Of a DNA stretch of 64,000 nucleotides, positions 27,450 through 35,561 are shown piece by piece (within the stretch, counting starts at the first letter, position 1; every line of letters starts with the position of its first letter). This DNA is from Mycobacterium sp. E3251 (GTDB lineage Bacteria; Actinomycetota; Actinomycetes; Mycobacteriales; Mycobacteriaceae). Location: positions 1 through 64,000 of the forward strand of contig NZ_LZJF01000196.1 of NCBI RefSeq assembly GCF_001666835.1, written 5' to 3'. The notes beneath the pieces are model-generated. The model made no database searches and was not told the origin of the DNA. It worked only from the letters and a program-made list of their open reading frames with translations. Position numbers and translations under genes: made by a program.

Positions 27450-27469
27450 AACCGGACCATAGTCCGGTT
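27450..27469. promoter_or_regulatory. TetR operator between Rv3055-like and FMN reductase genes
   Basis: AACCGGACCATAGTCCGGTT is a 20-bp inverted repeat with 8-bp perfect arms and a 4-bp centre, midway between the divergent starts at 27423 and 27515. Symmetry, length and position are those of a TetR-dimer site. Confidence 0.7.
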
Positions 27470-27514
27470 GGGGCAGGCGAGGATGGAGACCAACAACTGA
27501 AGGGAACTGCAACA

Positions 27515-28069
27515 GTGGCAACCAAAATCTTGGCGTTGGTGGGAAGCCTGCGCGCGGCCTCAGTGAACCGACAGATCGCCGAGCTGGCGGGCGCCGTCGC
27601 GCCGGGCGACGTCACCGTCACGATCTTCGAAGGGCTCGGGGAGTTGCCGTTCTACAACGAGGAGATCGACCACGCGATGACTTCCGATGCCCCGCCGTTG
27701 GCTCCGGTGACCGCGCTGCGCACCGCGGCGGCCGAGGCCGACGCCGCCCTGGTGGTGACCCCGGAATACAACGGCAGCATCCCGGCCGTCATCAAGAACG
27801 CGATCGACTGGCTGTCCCGCCCGTTCGGCAACGGGGCGCTGAAGGGCAAGCCGCTGGCGGTCATCGGGGGTTCCTTCGGCCAGTACGGCGGGGTCTGGGC
27901 GCACGACGAAACCCGCAAGTCGTTCGGAATTGCCGGTGCCCGCGTGGTCGAGTCGATCAAGCTCTCGGTGCCGTTCAAAACGTTGGAGGGCAAGGCGCCC
28001 GCCGAGCACGCCGAGCTCTCGGGGAACGTACGCGATGTCGTGGGGAAGCTGGTCGCAGAAGTCGGCTGA
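27515..28069 (+). CDS. NADPH-dependent FMN reductase (flavodoxin fold)
   Basis: A 184-residue protein starting at GTG 27515, the same length as recalled for Rv3054c. It has the FMN phosphate loop GSLRAASVNRQIAE at residue 10, the signature TPEYNGSIPAVIKNAIDWLSR near residue 80, and GGSFGQYGG. It transfers hydride from NAD(P)H to FMN, quinones or azo compounds. A divergent TetR gene and shared operator suggest induction by a toxic electrophile or quinone. A terminator hairpin follows 62 bp after the stop. Confidence 0.87.
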   Translation: MATKILALVGSLRAASVNRQIAELAGAVAPGDVTVTIFEGLGELPFYNEEIDHAMTSDAPPLAPVTALRTAAAEADAALVVTPEYNGSIPAVIKNAIDWLSRPFGNGALKGKPLAVIGGSFGQYGGVWAHDETRKSFGIAGARVVESIKLSVPFKTLEGKAPAEHAELSGNVRDVVGKLVAEVG

Positions 28070-28131
28070 TTGGCGGAAGTCAACAAGCCGGTCGCGGGGC
28101 GACCAGCGAGGTTATTGTCGCCGGATAGCAG

Positions 28132-28160
28132 AAGCCGCCAGCCCGAGGGCTGGCGGCTTT
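28132..28160 (+). terminator. Rho-independent-like terminator after the FMN reductase
   Basis: AAGCCGCCAGCCC (28132-28144) is exactly complementary to GGGCTGGCGGCTT (28147-28159), giving a very strong hairpin with a tight loop and ending in TTT. It is positioned to end the FMN reductase transcript and insulate the nrd operon. Confidence 0.75.
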
Positions 28161-28327
28161 GCTGGCGGCGGGCCGGGATGGGCGACCGGGCCAGCGGTGG
28201 CGGAGAGTTGTCGGTGGCCGGTGATATACCCGTTCGCATGGATGGCTTCGACGAAGAATGTGACCTGCGACACGCCGGGCGCGTGTCGTCCAGAAGGCTT
28301 TCGACCAGCGAATTTCAGAAATGTTAT
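28161..28327. other. Gene-free stretch before the nrdH promoter
   Basis: Together with the promoter region it makes a gap of about 430 bp between the terminator and nrdH. A short frame ATG 28238 to TAG 28366 exists, but its product resembles nothing I know and it runs through the NrdR-like boxes, so I do not call it a gene. I see no RNA gene here. Confidence 0.5.
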
Positions 28328-28375
28328 TCCGAACATCTTGTATCTCGATATCTTGTCAGCCACTAGGTGTAGTGT
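28328..28375 (+). promoter_or_regulatory. Tandem NrdR-like boxes upstream of nrdHIE
   Basis: CCACTAGGTGTAGTGT (28360-28375) matches the NrdR box pattern acaCwAtATaTwgtgt in its outer positions. A weaker copy, TCCGAACATCTTGTAT, lies exactly 32 bp upstream (28328-28343). Paired boxes three helical turns apart are how the ATP-cone repressor NrdR binds ribonucleotide reductase promoters. The downstream box overlaps a possible -10 (TAGTGT). The 5' untranslated region to nrdH would be about 200 nt. Confidence 0.6.
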
Positions 28376-28589
28376 TTCGAGCACCGGCAGATCCCAGGTT
28401 CACCAGCCCGACCGGGGCCTGGTTCACCACCCGAAATCGGCTCGATAGGTCATTCGACCCCGACGGCCGCAGGACGGGAATCGGAGGACTTGACGGGCCG
28501 CTGTAACACAGCGAGGACAGAGTTCGTCGCAGTACCCGAGTAGTTGCCAGACCGTAACAAGTCCCACCTTCCGCAAAGGAGCGGCTTCT

Positions 28590-28829
28590 ATGACCATCAC
28601 CGTGTACACCAAGCCGGCATGCGTGCAGTGCAGCGCCACGTTCAAGGCCCTGGACAAGCAGGGCATCGGCTACGAGAAGGTCGACATCACGCTGGACAAT
28701 GAGGCGCGCGACTACGTGATGGCGCTGGGGTACCTGCAGGCACCCGTGGTGGTGGCCGGAAACGACCACTGGTCGGGCTTCCGGCCGGACCGCATCAAGG
28801 CCATCGCGGAATCGGCGCTCAGCGCGTAG
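28590..28829 (+). CDS. nrdH: Glutaredoxin-like NrdH redoxin
   Basis: A 79-residue protein, the recalled length of M. tuberculosis NrdH (Rv3053c). The active site CVQC is at residues 11-14, and WSGFRPD near residue 62 is the family's C-terminal signature. AAAGGAG lies upstream of ATG 28590. It reduces the class Ib ribonucleotide reductase NrdE using thioredoxin reductase. First gene of the nrdHIE operon, 33 bp before nrdI. Confidence 0.95.
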   Translation: MTITVYTKPACVQCSATFKALDKQGIGYEKVDITLDNEARDYVMALGYLQAPVVVAGNDHWSGFRPDRIKAIAESALSA

Positions 28830-28862
28830 ACGGACGTTAGGTAAGAAGGAGGTTGCGGTGCC

Positions 28863-29369
28863 ATGGATAGCACGCAGCGCAACCTAGGCTTTAGTGGCGA
28901 CCCGCTTCGCCCGGCTCCGCCGCGCTCGCGATCGCCACTGGTCTATTTCTCCTCGGTGTCGGAGAACACCCACCGCTTCGTGGAGAAGCTGGGTGTTCCC
29001 GCCACGCGGATACCGCTGCACGGCCGCATCGAGGTCGACGAGCCGTACGTGCTGATACTGCCCACGTACGGCGGCGGACGGGCCACCCCGGACCTCAACG
29101 CCGGTGGCTATGTCCCCAAGCAGGTCATCGCATTCCTGAACAACGAGCACAACCGGTCGTTGATCCGCGGCGTCATCGCCGCGGGCAACAACAACTTCGG
29201 CGCCGAGTTTGCCTATGCGGGCAACGTGATCTCACGCAAATGCGGCGTTCCCTACCTTTACCGCTTCGAACTGATGGGGACCCCGGACGACGTGGAAGCC
29301 GTCCGCGCGGGTCTTGCCGACTTCTGGAAGGAACAGACGTGCCACCAACCGTCACTGCAGAGCCTGTAA
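28863..29369 (+). CDS. nrdI: NrdI flavodoxin-like protein with an extended N-terminus
   Basis: A 168-residue protein. The conserved core begins LVYFSSVSENTHRFVEKLG and includes the FMN-binding TYGGGRATPDLNAGGYVPKQ segment. NrdI supplies the oxidant that assembles the dimanganese-tyrosyl cofactor in NrdF. The recalled H37Rv protein has only a short leader before LVYFSS, about 18 residues fewer. The extra residues (GDPLRPAPPRSRS region) are encoded by a GC-rich repeat also found at 53.5 kb. The 3' end overlaps the proposed nrdE start by 31 bp. Confidence 0.93.
   Translation: MDSTQRNLGFSGDPLRPAPPRSRSPLVYFSSVSENTHRFVEKLGVPATRIPLHGRIEVDEPYVLILPTYGGGRATPDLNAGGYVPKQVIAFLNNEHNRSLIRGVIAAGNNNFGAEFAYAGNVISRKCGVPYLYRFELMGTPDDVEAVRAGLADFWKEQTCHQPSLQSL
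28893..28939. repeat. 47-bp repeat element inserted in nrdI
   Basis: The segment is bounded by an 8-bp inverted repeat, AGTGGCGA (28893-28900) and TCGCCACT (28932-28939). Its interior, from GACCCGC onward, matches the two tandem copies at 53471-53580 at 34 of 38 positions by hand alignment. It contributes the extra N-terminal residues of NrdI in frame. The shape is that of a small REP/MITE-like element. Confidence 0.65.
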
Positions 29370-31516
29370 CGTCCGGCGCGCACACCAATTCTTTTGGGGG
29401 CCAGGCGGGACCTGACTACCACGCGCTCAACGCGATGCTGAACCTGTACGACGCCGACGGCAGGATTCAGTTCGACAAGGACGTGCTGGCGGCTCGCGAG
29501 TACTTCCTGCAGCACGTCAACCAGAACACGGTCTTCTTCCACAATCAGGACGAGAAGCTCGACTACCTGATTCGCGAAAACTATTACGAGCGCGAGGTTC
29601 TCGACCAGTACTCGCGCAACTTCGTCAAGGAGCTGCTGGACCGCGCCTACGCCAAGAAGTTCCGGTTCCCGACGTTCCTCGGCGCGTTCAAGTACTACAC
29701 CTCTTACACGCTGAAGACCTTCGACGGTAAGCGCTACCTGGAGCGCTTCGAGGACCGCGTCGTCATGGTCTCGCTCACCCTTGCGGCCGGTGACACCGCC
29801 CTGGCCGAGAAGCTGGTGGACGAGATCATCGACGGCCGGTTCCAGCCGGCCACCCCGACGTTCCTGAACTCGGGCAAGAAGCAGCGCGGCGAGCCGGTGA
29901 GCTGCTTCCTGCTGCGCATCGAGGACAACATGGAGTCGATCGGGCGATCGATCAACTCCGCGCTGCAGCTGTCCAAGCGCGGCGGCGGGGTTGCGTTGCT
30001 GCTGACCAACATTCGTGAGCACGGCGCGCCGATCAAGAACATCGAGAACCAGTCCTCGGGTGTCATCCCGATCATGAAGCTGCTCGAGGACTCGTTCTCC
30101 TACGCCAACCAGCTGGGCGCGCGCCAAGGGGCCGGCGCGGTGTACCTGCACGCGCATCACCCCGACATCTACCGCTTCCTGGACACCAAGCGCGAGAACG
30201 CCGACGAGAAGATCCGGATCAAGACGCTGAGCCTGGGCGTGGTGATTCCCGACATCACCTTCGAGCTGGCCAAGAAGAACGAGGACATGTACCTGTTCTC
30301 GCCGTACGACGTCGAGCGGGTCTACGGGGTGCCGTTCGCCGACATCTCGGTGACCGAGAAGTACTACGAGATGGTCGACGACGCGCGCATCCGCAAGACG
30401 AAGATCAAGGCGCGGGAGTTCTTCCAGACGCTGGCCGAGCTGCAGTTCGAGTCGGGCTACCCCTACATCATGTTCGAGGACACGGTGAACCGGGCCAATC
30501 CAATCGAGGGCAAGATCACGCACTCGAACCTGTGCTCGGAGATCCTGCAGGTGTCCACCCCGTCGGAGTTCAACGACGACCTGTCGTATTCCAAAGTGGG
30601 CAAGGACATTTCGTGCAACCTCGGGTCGCTGAACATCGCCAAGGCGATGGACTCACCCGACTTCGCTCAGACGATCGAGGTGGCGATCCGCGCGCTGACC
30701 GCGGTGAGCGACCAGACGCACATCACGTCGGTGCCCTCGATCGAGCAGGGCAACAACGAATCCCACGCGATCGGGCTGGGACAGATGAACCTGCACGGCT
30801 ACCTCGCCCGGGAGCGCATCTTCTACGGCTCCGAGGAAGGCATCGACTTCACCAACATCTACTTCTATACGGTGCTCTACCACGCGCTGCGGGCGTCGAA
30901 CCGCATCGCCATCGAACGCGGCACGGCGTTCGGCGGTTTCGAGCGCTCGAAGTACAAGTCGGGGGAGTTCTTCGACAAGTACACCGAGCAGGTGTGGGAG
31001 CCGCAGACGGAGAAGGTGCGTCAGCTCTTCGCCGACGCGGACATCCGGATCCCGACCCAGGACGACTGGAAGCGGCTGAAGGAGTCGGTGCAGGAGTACG
31101 GCATCTACAACCAGAACCTGCAAGCCGTCCCGCCGACGGGGTCGATCTCCTACATCAACCACTCCACCAGCTCGATCCACCCGATCGCCAGCAAGGTCGA
31201 GATCCGCAAGGAAGGCAAGATCGGCCGCGTCTACTACCCGGCGCCCTACATGACCAACGACAACCTGGAGTACTTCCAGGACGCCTACGAGATCGGATAC
31301 GAGAAGGTCATCGACACCTACGCCGCGGCCACCCAGCACGTGGACCAGGGGTTGAGCCTGACGCTGTTCTTCAAGGACACCGCCACCACCCGCGACGTGA
31401 ACAAGGCGCAGATCTACGCCTGGCGCAAGGGCATCAAGACGCTCTACTACATCCGGCTGCGGCAGATGGCCCTAGAGGGCACCGAGGTCGAGGGCTGCGT
31501 GTCCTGCATGCTCTGA
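29339..31516 (+). CDS. nrdE: Class Ib ribonucleotide reductase large subunit
   Basis: From GTG 29339 the protein has 725 residues. An internal ATG gives 693, the recalled H37Rv length, but DYHALNAMLNLYD upstream of it is conserved in enterobacterial NrdE, so the longer form is preferred. Recognisable parts are the cysteine in GEPVSCFLLRIEDNMESI, the active-site loop SNLCSEIL, FSYANQLGARQGAG, and the C-terminal CVSC pair that is re-reduced by NrdH. It reduces ribonucleoside diphosphates to deoxy forms with NrdF. An N-terminal ATP-cone is absent, as usual for class Ib. Confidence 0.95.
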   Translation: MPPTVTAEPVTSGAHTNSFGGQAGPDYHALNAMLNLYDADGRIQFDKDVLAAREYFLQHVNQNTVFFHNQDEKLDYLIRENYYEREVLDQYSRNFVKELLDRAYAKKFRFPTFLGAFKYYTSYTLKTFDGKRYLERFEDRVVMVSLTLAAGDTALAEKLVDEIIDGRFQPATPTFLNSGKKQRGEPVSCFLLRIEDNMESIGRSINSALQLSKRGGGVALLLTNIREHGAPIKNIENQSSGVIPIMKLLEDSFSYANQLGARQGAGAVYLHAHHPDIYRFLDTKRENADEKIRIKTLSLGVVIPDITFELAKKNEDMYLFSPYDVERVYGVPFADISVTEKYYEMVDDARIRKTKIKAREFFQTLAELQFESGYPYIMFEDTVNRANPIEGKITHSNLCSEILQVSTPSEFNDDLSYSKVGKDISCNLGSLNIAKAMDSPDFAQTIEVAIRALTAVSDQTHITSVPSIEQGNNESHAIGLGQMNLHGYLARERIFYGSEEGIDFTNIYFYTVLYHALRASNRIAIERGTAFGGFERSKYKSGEFFDKYTEQVWEPQTEKVRQLFADADIRIPTQDDWKRLKESVQEYGIYNQNLQAVPPTGSISYINHSTSSIHPIASKVEIRKEGKIGRVYYPAPYMTNDNLEYFQDAYEIGYEKVIDTYAAATQHVDQGLSLTLFFKDTATTRDVNKAQIYAWRKGIKTLYYIRLRQMALEGTEVEGCVSCML

Positions 31517-31582
31517 CCGCCGCGGCCGGCGCCTGGCGCGCAGTCTGCCCAGGTCAGCGGCTCACTGCGGCCCCAGAGGGGT

Positions 31583-32329
31583 ATGGTGCTTGACGTGGTG
31601 AGAATTCCGCGACCACCCCACCCCAGCGTCAAGCCGCCGGGGGCCAAGGTCGACGCGCGCAGCGAGCGGTGGCGCGAACACCGCAAGAAGGTGCGCGGCG
31701 AGATCGTGGATGCGGCGTTTCGCGCCATCGACCGCCTAGGGCCCGAGCTGAGCGTGCGGGAGATCGCCGAGGAGGCCGGCACCGCCAAGCCGAAGATCTA
31801 CCGGCATTTCCACGACAAGTCCGACCTGTTCCAGGCCATCGGGGAACGGCTGCGCGACATGCTCTGGGCGGCGATCTTCCCGGCCGTCGACCTGAAGACC
31901 GACTCGGCGCGCGAAGTGATCCGGCGCGCCGTCGACGAGTACGTCGGCCTCGTCGACCAGCACCCCAACGTACTGCGCGTCTTCATCCAGGGTCGCTCGG
32001 CGGCCAGCCCCCAGATCCTCAACGAGGGCCGGGGGATCACGTTGGCAATGGCCGACCTGTTCGACAACGAGCTGCGTGAGATGGAACTCGACCATGCCGC
32101 GTTCGAGCTGGCCGCGCATGCGGCCTTCGGGTCGGCCGCGTCGGCCACCGAGTGGTGGCTGGGGCCGGACCCGCAAAGCCCGCGCCGCATGCCGCACGAC
32201 CAGTTCGTCGCCCACCTGACAACCATCATGGTGGGGGTCATCGTCGGCACGGCCGAGGTGCTCGGCATCACGCTGGACCCCGACCAGCCGGTTCACAGCG
32301 TGGTGCCCAGCAATCCCGCGGCGAGCTGA
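31583..32329 (+). CDS. TetR-family regulator (Rv3050c-like)
   Basis: A 248-residue protein with a basic N-terminal extension before the helix-turn-helix (DAAFRAIDRLGPELSVREIAEEAGTAKPKIYRHFHDK). The C-terminal domain is all-helical. It lies 66 bp after nrdE and about 100 bp before the Baeyer-Villiger monooxygenase gene on the same strand, so the monooxygenase is its most likely target. The arrangement equals Rv3050c-Rv3049c. Confidence 0.87.
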   Translation: MVLDVVRIPRPPHPSVKPPGAKVDARSERWREHRKKVRGEIVDAAFRAIDRLGPELSVREIAEEAGTAKPKIYRHFHDKSDLFQAIGERLRDMLWAAIFPAVDLKTDSAREVIRRAVDEYVGLVDQHPNVLRVFIQGRSAASPQILNEGRGITLAMADLFDNELREMELDHAAFELAAHAAFGSAASATEWWLGPDPQSPRRMPHDQFVAHLTTIMVGVIVGTAEVLGITLDPDQPVHSVVPSNPAAS

Positions 32330-32383
32330 GGACCTTTGGCACGTTGACATCGTTCCGGCGATCGTCAACACTCATGCCATTCG

Positions 32384-32403
32384 ATACCCTGGGTACTGGG
32401 TAT
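32384..32403. promoter_or_regulatory. Operator-like inverted repeat before the monooxygenase gene
   Basis: ATACCC (32384-32389) and GGGTAT (32398-32403) form a 6-bp inverted repeat around 8 bp, 25 bp upstream of GTG 32428. It is suitably placed for the preceding TetR protein, though arms this short are weaker evidence than at the other TetR loci here. Confidence 0.4.
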
Positions 32404-32427
32404 TTCTAACAGAAAGATCGATCCACC

Positions 32428-33972
32428 GTGACCGACGTTGTGACACACGCCGAACCGACATCCGCACACCAGCCCGTGCACGCGCGCGCCATCATCATCG
32501 GGACCGGGTTCTCCGGCCTGGGCATGGCGATCAAGCTTCAGCAGCAGGGCGTGGACTTCGTCATCCTGGAGAAGTTCAACGATGTCGGCGGCACCTGGCG
32601 CGACAACAGCTACCCGGGCTGCGCCTGCGACATCCCGTCGCACCTGTATTCGTTCTCATTCGAGCCCAAGCCCGACTGGAAGAACCCCTTCTCCTATCAG
32701 CCCGAGATCTGGGACTACCTCAAGGGCGTCACCGAGAAATATGGCCTGCGTCGCTACATCGAGTTCAACTCGCACGTCGACCGGGCCCACTGGGACGACG
32801 ACGAGCAGCGCTGGCACGTCTTCACCGAAGACGGCCGCGAATTCGTCGGGCAATTCCTGATCTCCGGCGCGGGCGCGCTGCACATCCCGTCCCTGCCCGA
32901 CATCGAGGGTCGTGACGAATTCCACGGTCCCGCTTTCCATTCCGCGGAATGGGACCACAGCGTCGATCTGACCGGCAAGCGGGTGGCGATGGTCGGAACC
33001 GGCGCCAGCGCGATCCAGATCGTGCCGGAGATCGTCGGGCAGGTCGCCGAACTTCAGCTCTACCAACGCACTCCGCCGTGGGTGGTGCCGCGCTCCAACC
33101 CCGAGATCCCCGTGGCGCTGCGCCGGGCCATGGCGAACGTCCCGGGCCTGCGGGCGCTGACGCGTCTCGCGATCTACTGGGGGCAGGAGGCGCTGGCCAT
33201 CGGGATGACCAAGCGCCCCAACGCGCTGAAGTTCATCGAGGCCTACGTGAAATACAACATCCGCCGGTCGGTCAAGGATCGCGAACTGCGTCGTAAGCTG
33301 ACCCCGCACTATCGCATCGGCTGCAAGCGAATCCTCAACTCCTCCACCTATTACCGTGCGGTCGCGGACCCGAAGACCGAACTGATCACCGACCACATCG
33401 CGCGGATCACGCCCAACGGGATCGTCACCGCCGACGGCAAAGAGCGCGGAGTCGACGTGATCGTCTACGGCACCGGATTCCACGTCACCGACTCCTACAC
33501 CTACGTCCAGATCAAGGGCCACAACGGTGAGGACCTGGTGGACCGGTGGAACCGGGAGGGCATCGCCGCCCACCACGGCATCACCGTCGCCGACATGCCC
33601 AACCTGTTCTTCCTGCTGGGACCGAACACCGGCCTGGGGCACAACTCCGTGGTGTTCATGATCGAGTCCCAGATTCGCTATGTCGCCAGCGCGATCAAGA
33701 CCTGCGACAAGCTGGACGTGCAGGCGCTGGCGCCGACGCGCGCCGCGCAGGACGCCTTCAACGACCAGTTGCAGCGCAGGCTGGGGCATTCGGTGTGGAA
33801 CAGCGGTGGTTGCGCCAGCTGGTATCTCGACGAGCACGGCAAGAACACGGTGCTGTGGGGCGGCTACACCTGGGAGTACTGGCGGGACACCCGGAAGATC
33901 AAGCCGGAGGAGTACGAGTTCTTCGGCAACGGCTCACGCTCTAGGCGCTCGGCGGCGGCCGCGCAGGGCTGA
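32428..33972 (+). CDS. Flavin-containing Baeyer-Villiger-type monooxygenase
   Basis: A 514-residue protein (Rv3049c equivalent) starting at GTG 32428. The FAD Rossmann motif IIIGTGFSGLGMAIKL is near residue 28 and the NADPH motif VAMVGTGASAIQIVPE near residue 190. Between them is the Baeyer-Villiger fingerprint FHGPAFHSAEW (FxGxxxHxxxW). Such enzymes insert oxygen next to a ketone carbonyl, forming esters or lactones. The same family includes the mycobacterial prodrug activators EthA and MymA. Confidence 0.9.
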   Translation: MTDVVTHAEPTSAHQPVHARAIIIGTGFSGLGMAIKLQQQGVDFVILEKFNDVGGTWRDNSYPGCACDIPSHLYSFSFEPKPDWKNPFSYQPEIWDYLKGVTEKYGLRRYIEFNSHVDRAHWDDDEQRWHVFTEDGREFVGQFLISGAGALHIPSLPDIEGRDEFHGPAFHSAEWDHSVDLTGKRVAMVGTGASAIQIVPEIVGQVAELQLYQRTPPWVVPRSNPEIPVALRRAMANVPGLRALTRLAIYWGQEALAIGMTKRPNALKFIEAYVKYNIRRSVKDRELRRKLTPHYRIGCKRILNSSTYYRAVADPKTELITDHIARITPNGIVTADGKERGVDVIVYGTGFHVTDSYTYVQIKGHNGEDLVDRWNREGIAAHHGITVADMPNLFFLLGPNTGLGHNSVVFMIESQIRYVASAIKTCDKLDVQALAPTRAAQDAFNDQLQRRLGHSVWNSGGCASWYLDEHGKNTVLWGGYTWEYWRDTRKIKPEEYEFFGNGSRSRRSAAAAQG

Positions 33973-34056
33973 GCCGCGGTTGTGGCGCGACCGGCTGGGA
34001 CTAATCGCCAATTTTGTCTTCATTCGCGATGTGAGAGCTCCTAGACTCGATAGGAC

Positions 34057-34515
34057 ATGTGCGCCTATCAGGTCGTCGTGGTCGGCACCGATGGCTCGGA
34101 CTCCTCGCTCCGAGCGGTGGAGCGTGCCGCCGCGACGGCGGCGGATCACGGCGCGACATTGATCGTCGCTACGGCGCATCTCCCAGTCCGCGAGGAGCGC
34201 GGCCGCTATGCCATCCCGCCGGGCAGCGACCACGGCCAGGACTACCGGACGCTGGGCCAGGCCCCCTTCTATGCGATCCTGCAGAACGCCAGGGAGCGGG
34301 CGCACCAGGCCGGGGCCAAGAACGTGGAGGAGAGGGCGATCGTGGGTCCCCCCATCAACGCGCTGGTGCAGCTCGCCGAGGAGGTCAATGCCGACCTGCT
34401 GGTCGTCGGCAACGTGGGGCTCAGCAGTGTCGCGGGGCGGCTGCTGGGATCAGTCCCATCCGAAGTCTCCCGCAGGGCCAAGACCGACGTTCTGATCGTC
34501 CACACGTCCGGCTGA
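34057..34515 (+). CDS. Universal stress protein, Rv1636/TB15.3-like
   Basis: A 152-residue single-domain UspA protein. It has the ATP-binding pattern Gx2Gx9G(S) in VVGNVGLSSVAGRLLGSVP and an N-terminal VVVGTDGSDSS. From memory the sequence closely parallels M. tuberculosis Rv1636, including GAKNVEERAIVG. Members of this group bind ATP or cyclic AMP. AGGA precedes ATG 34057, and a TAGACT -10-like box lies at 34042. It is one of several genes inserted between the Rv3049c and nrdF2 equivalents. Confidence 0.85.
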   Translation: MCAYQVVVVGTDGSDSSLRAVERAAATAADHGATLIVATAHLPVREERGRYAIPPGSDHGQDYRTLGQAPFYAILQNARERAHQAGAKNVEERAIVGPPINALVQLAEEVNADLLVVGNVGLSSVAGRLLGSVPSEVSRRAKTDVLIVHTSG

Positions 34516-34537
34516 TGGGCGAACCCGCGGCCGCCGC

Positions 34538-35458
34538 CTAGGCGTCGGCCGAAGCGGTTGGGGCGCTGTGCCATTCGCTTGACTCCGAGCCTTTTGCGAA
34601 GGACCGAAGGTTTATGCGCACAATGAAATCCAGGACCCGGTCGGAGACGAGCCGGCTGATGCGCACTAGGATCGCGGCGTCGCGTCCGATGGTGTAGCGG
34701 GTGCGTGGGCGAGATGCGGTCGCGGCCTTGACGATCACTTTGGCGGCGTGTTCGGCCGAGACGCCGTCCCTGCCGAACGATCGGGCCTGGGCCGTGACGG
34801 CTGCTGCGAGCGCGTCGTAGCGTGCGAGCTGGGCAGGGGTCGTGTTTGTCATCAGTGCCTCCGCGGTGGCGATTCCCCGCTCGGCCATTTCGGTTTTGAC
34901 CGCGCCGGGTTCGACGACGACGACCTTGATCCCGAGATCGCCGACCTCCCGGCGCAGGGCGTCGCTGACCGCCTCTAGCGCGAACTTCGAACCGGCATAT
35001 GCGCCATAGGTCGGCAAGACGACCTTCCCGCCGACGGAACTTATGTTCACGACAGTGCCTTTGCTGCGTAACAGGGCCGGCAGCAGCGCCTGAGTCATCG
35101 CGATGTGTCCGAACAGGTTGACCTCAAACTGCTTGCGCCACTGAGCCATCGGCAGCGTCTCCACCGGCGCGTTGATCGCGATTCCGGCGTTGTTGATCAG
35201 CGCGCGAAGGGGGCGACGCAGAGGGTCATTCGCAACGCGCTCGGCGATTGCGGCCACGTCCGACTCGACGGTGATGTCCAGGATGTGCGGCTCGATGCGC
35301 TCGGCCCGCAGCGCGTCGGCGTCGACATCGCGGCGTACACCGGCGAGTACGTGAAAACCATTGCGGGCCAATAACTTTGCGGTAGCAGCGCCCATGCCAG
35401 TCGAGGCGCCGGTCACGACGATCAGCTGATGACGGTCGGTGGAATGCGGGGAAGTCAT
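34538..35458 (-). CDS. Short-chain dehydrogenase/reductase under TetR control
   Basis: About 306 residues from ATG 35458 (MTSPHSTD); alternative in-frame starts at 35470 and 35503 lie in or near the operator. It has TGASTGMGAATAKLLA, NNAGIA, catalytic Ser in NISSVGG and YAGSKFAL. A C-terminal basic tail (LRSFAKGSESSEW) follows. It is divergent from a TetR gene with two matching operators between them, so it is the probable regulated target. The substrate is unknown. Confidence 0.85.
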   Translation of the reverse strand: MTSPHSTDRHQLIVVTGASTGMGAATAKLLARNGFHVLAGVRRDVDADALRAERIEPHILDITVESDVAAIAERVANDPLRRPLRALINNAGIAINAPVETLPMAQWRKQFEVNLFGHIAMTQALLPALLRSKGTVVNISSVGGKVVLPTYGAYAGSKFALEAVSDALRREVGDLGIKVVVVEPGAVKTEMAERGIATAEALMTNTTPAQLARYDALAAAVTAQARSFGRDGVSAEHAAKVIVKAATASRPRTRYTIGRDAAILVRISRLVSDRVLDFIVRINLRSFAKGSESSEWHSAPTASADA

Positions 35459-35488
35459 GACGGTCTCCATTCGGCATCCGAGCCTTTG

Positions 35489-35537
35489 AGTTGACGTTGT
35501 CAACTGAACCTATCTGGTTGAGTTGACGGTGTCAACT
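35489..35537. promoter_or_regulatory. Duplicate TetR operators between SDR and TetR genes
   Basis: AGTTGACGTTGTCAACT (35489-35505) and AGTTGACGGTGTCAACT (35521-35537) are 17-bp palindromes with 7-bp perfect arms, identical except at one central base and exactly 32 bp apart. They fill the divergent promoter. The second lies over TTG 35523, arguing against translation starting there. Confidence 0.8.
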
Positions 35538-35561
35538 GAAAATCCGGCTTATGCTCGGCGG

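Noticed and set aside
28070..28366. 98-codon TTG-start frame between the FMN reductase and nrdH
   Set aside because: It spans a strong terminator and the NrdR-like boxes, and the product has no recognisable features.
35523..35561. Upstream TTG/GTG starts for the TetR gene
   Set aside because: They lie inside or beside the second operator, leaving no room for promoter and ribosome site; GTG 35562 is preferred.
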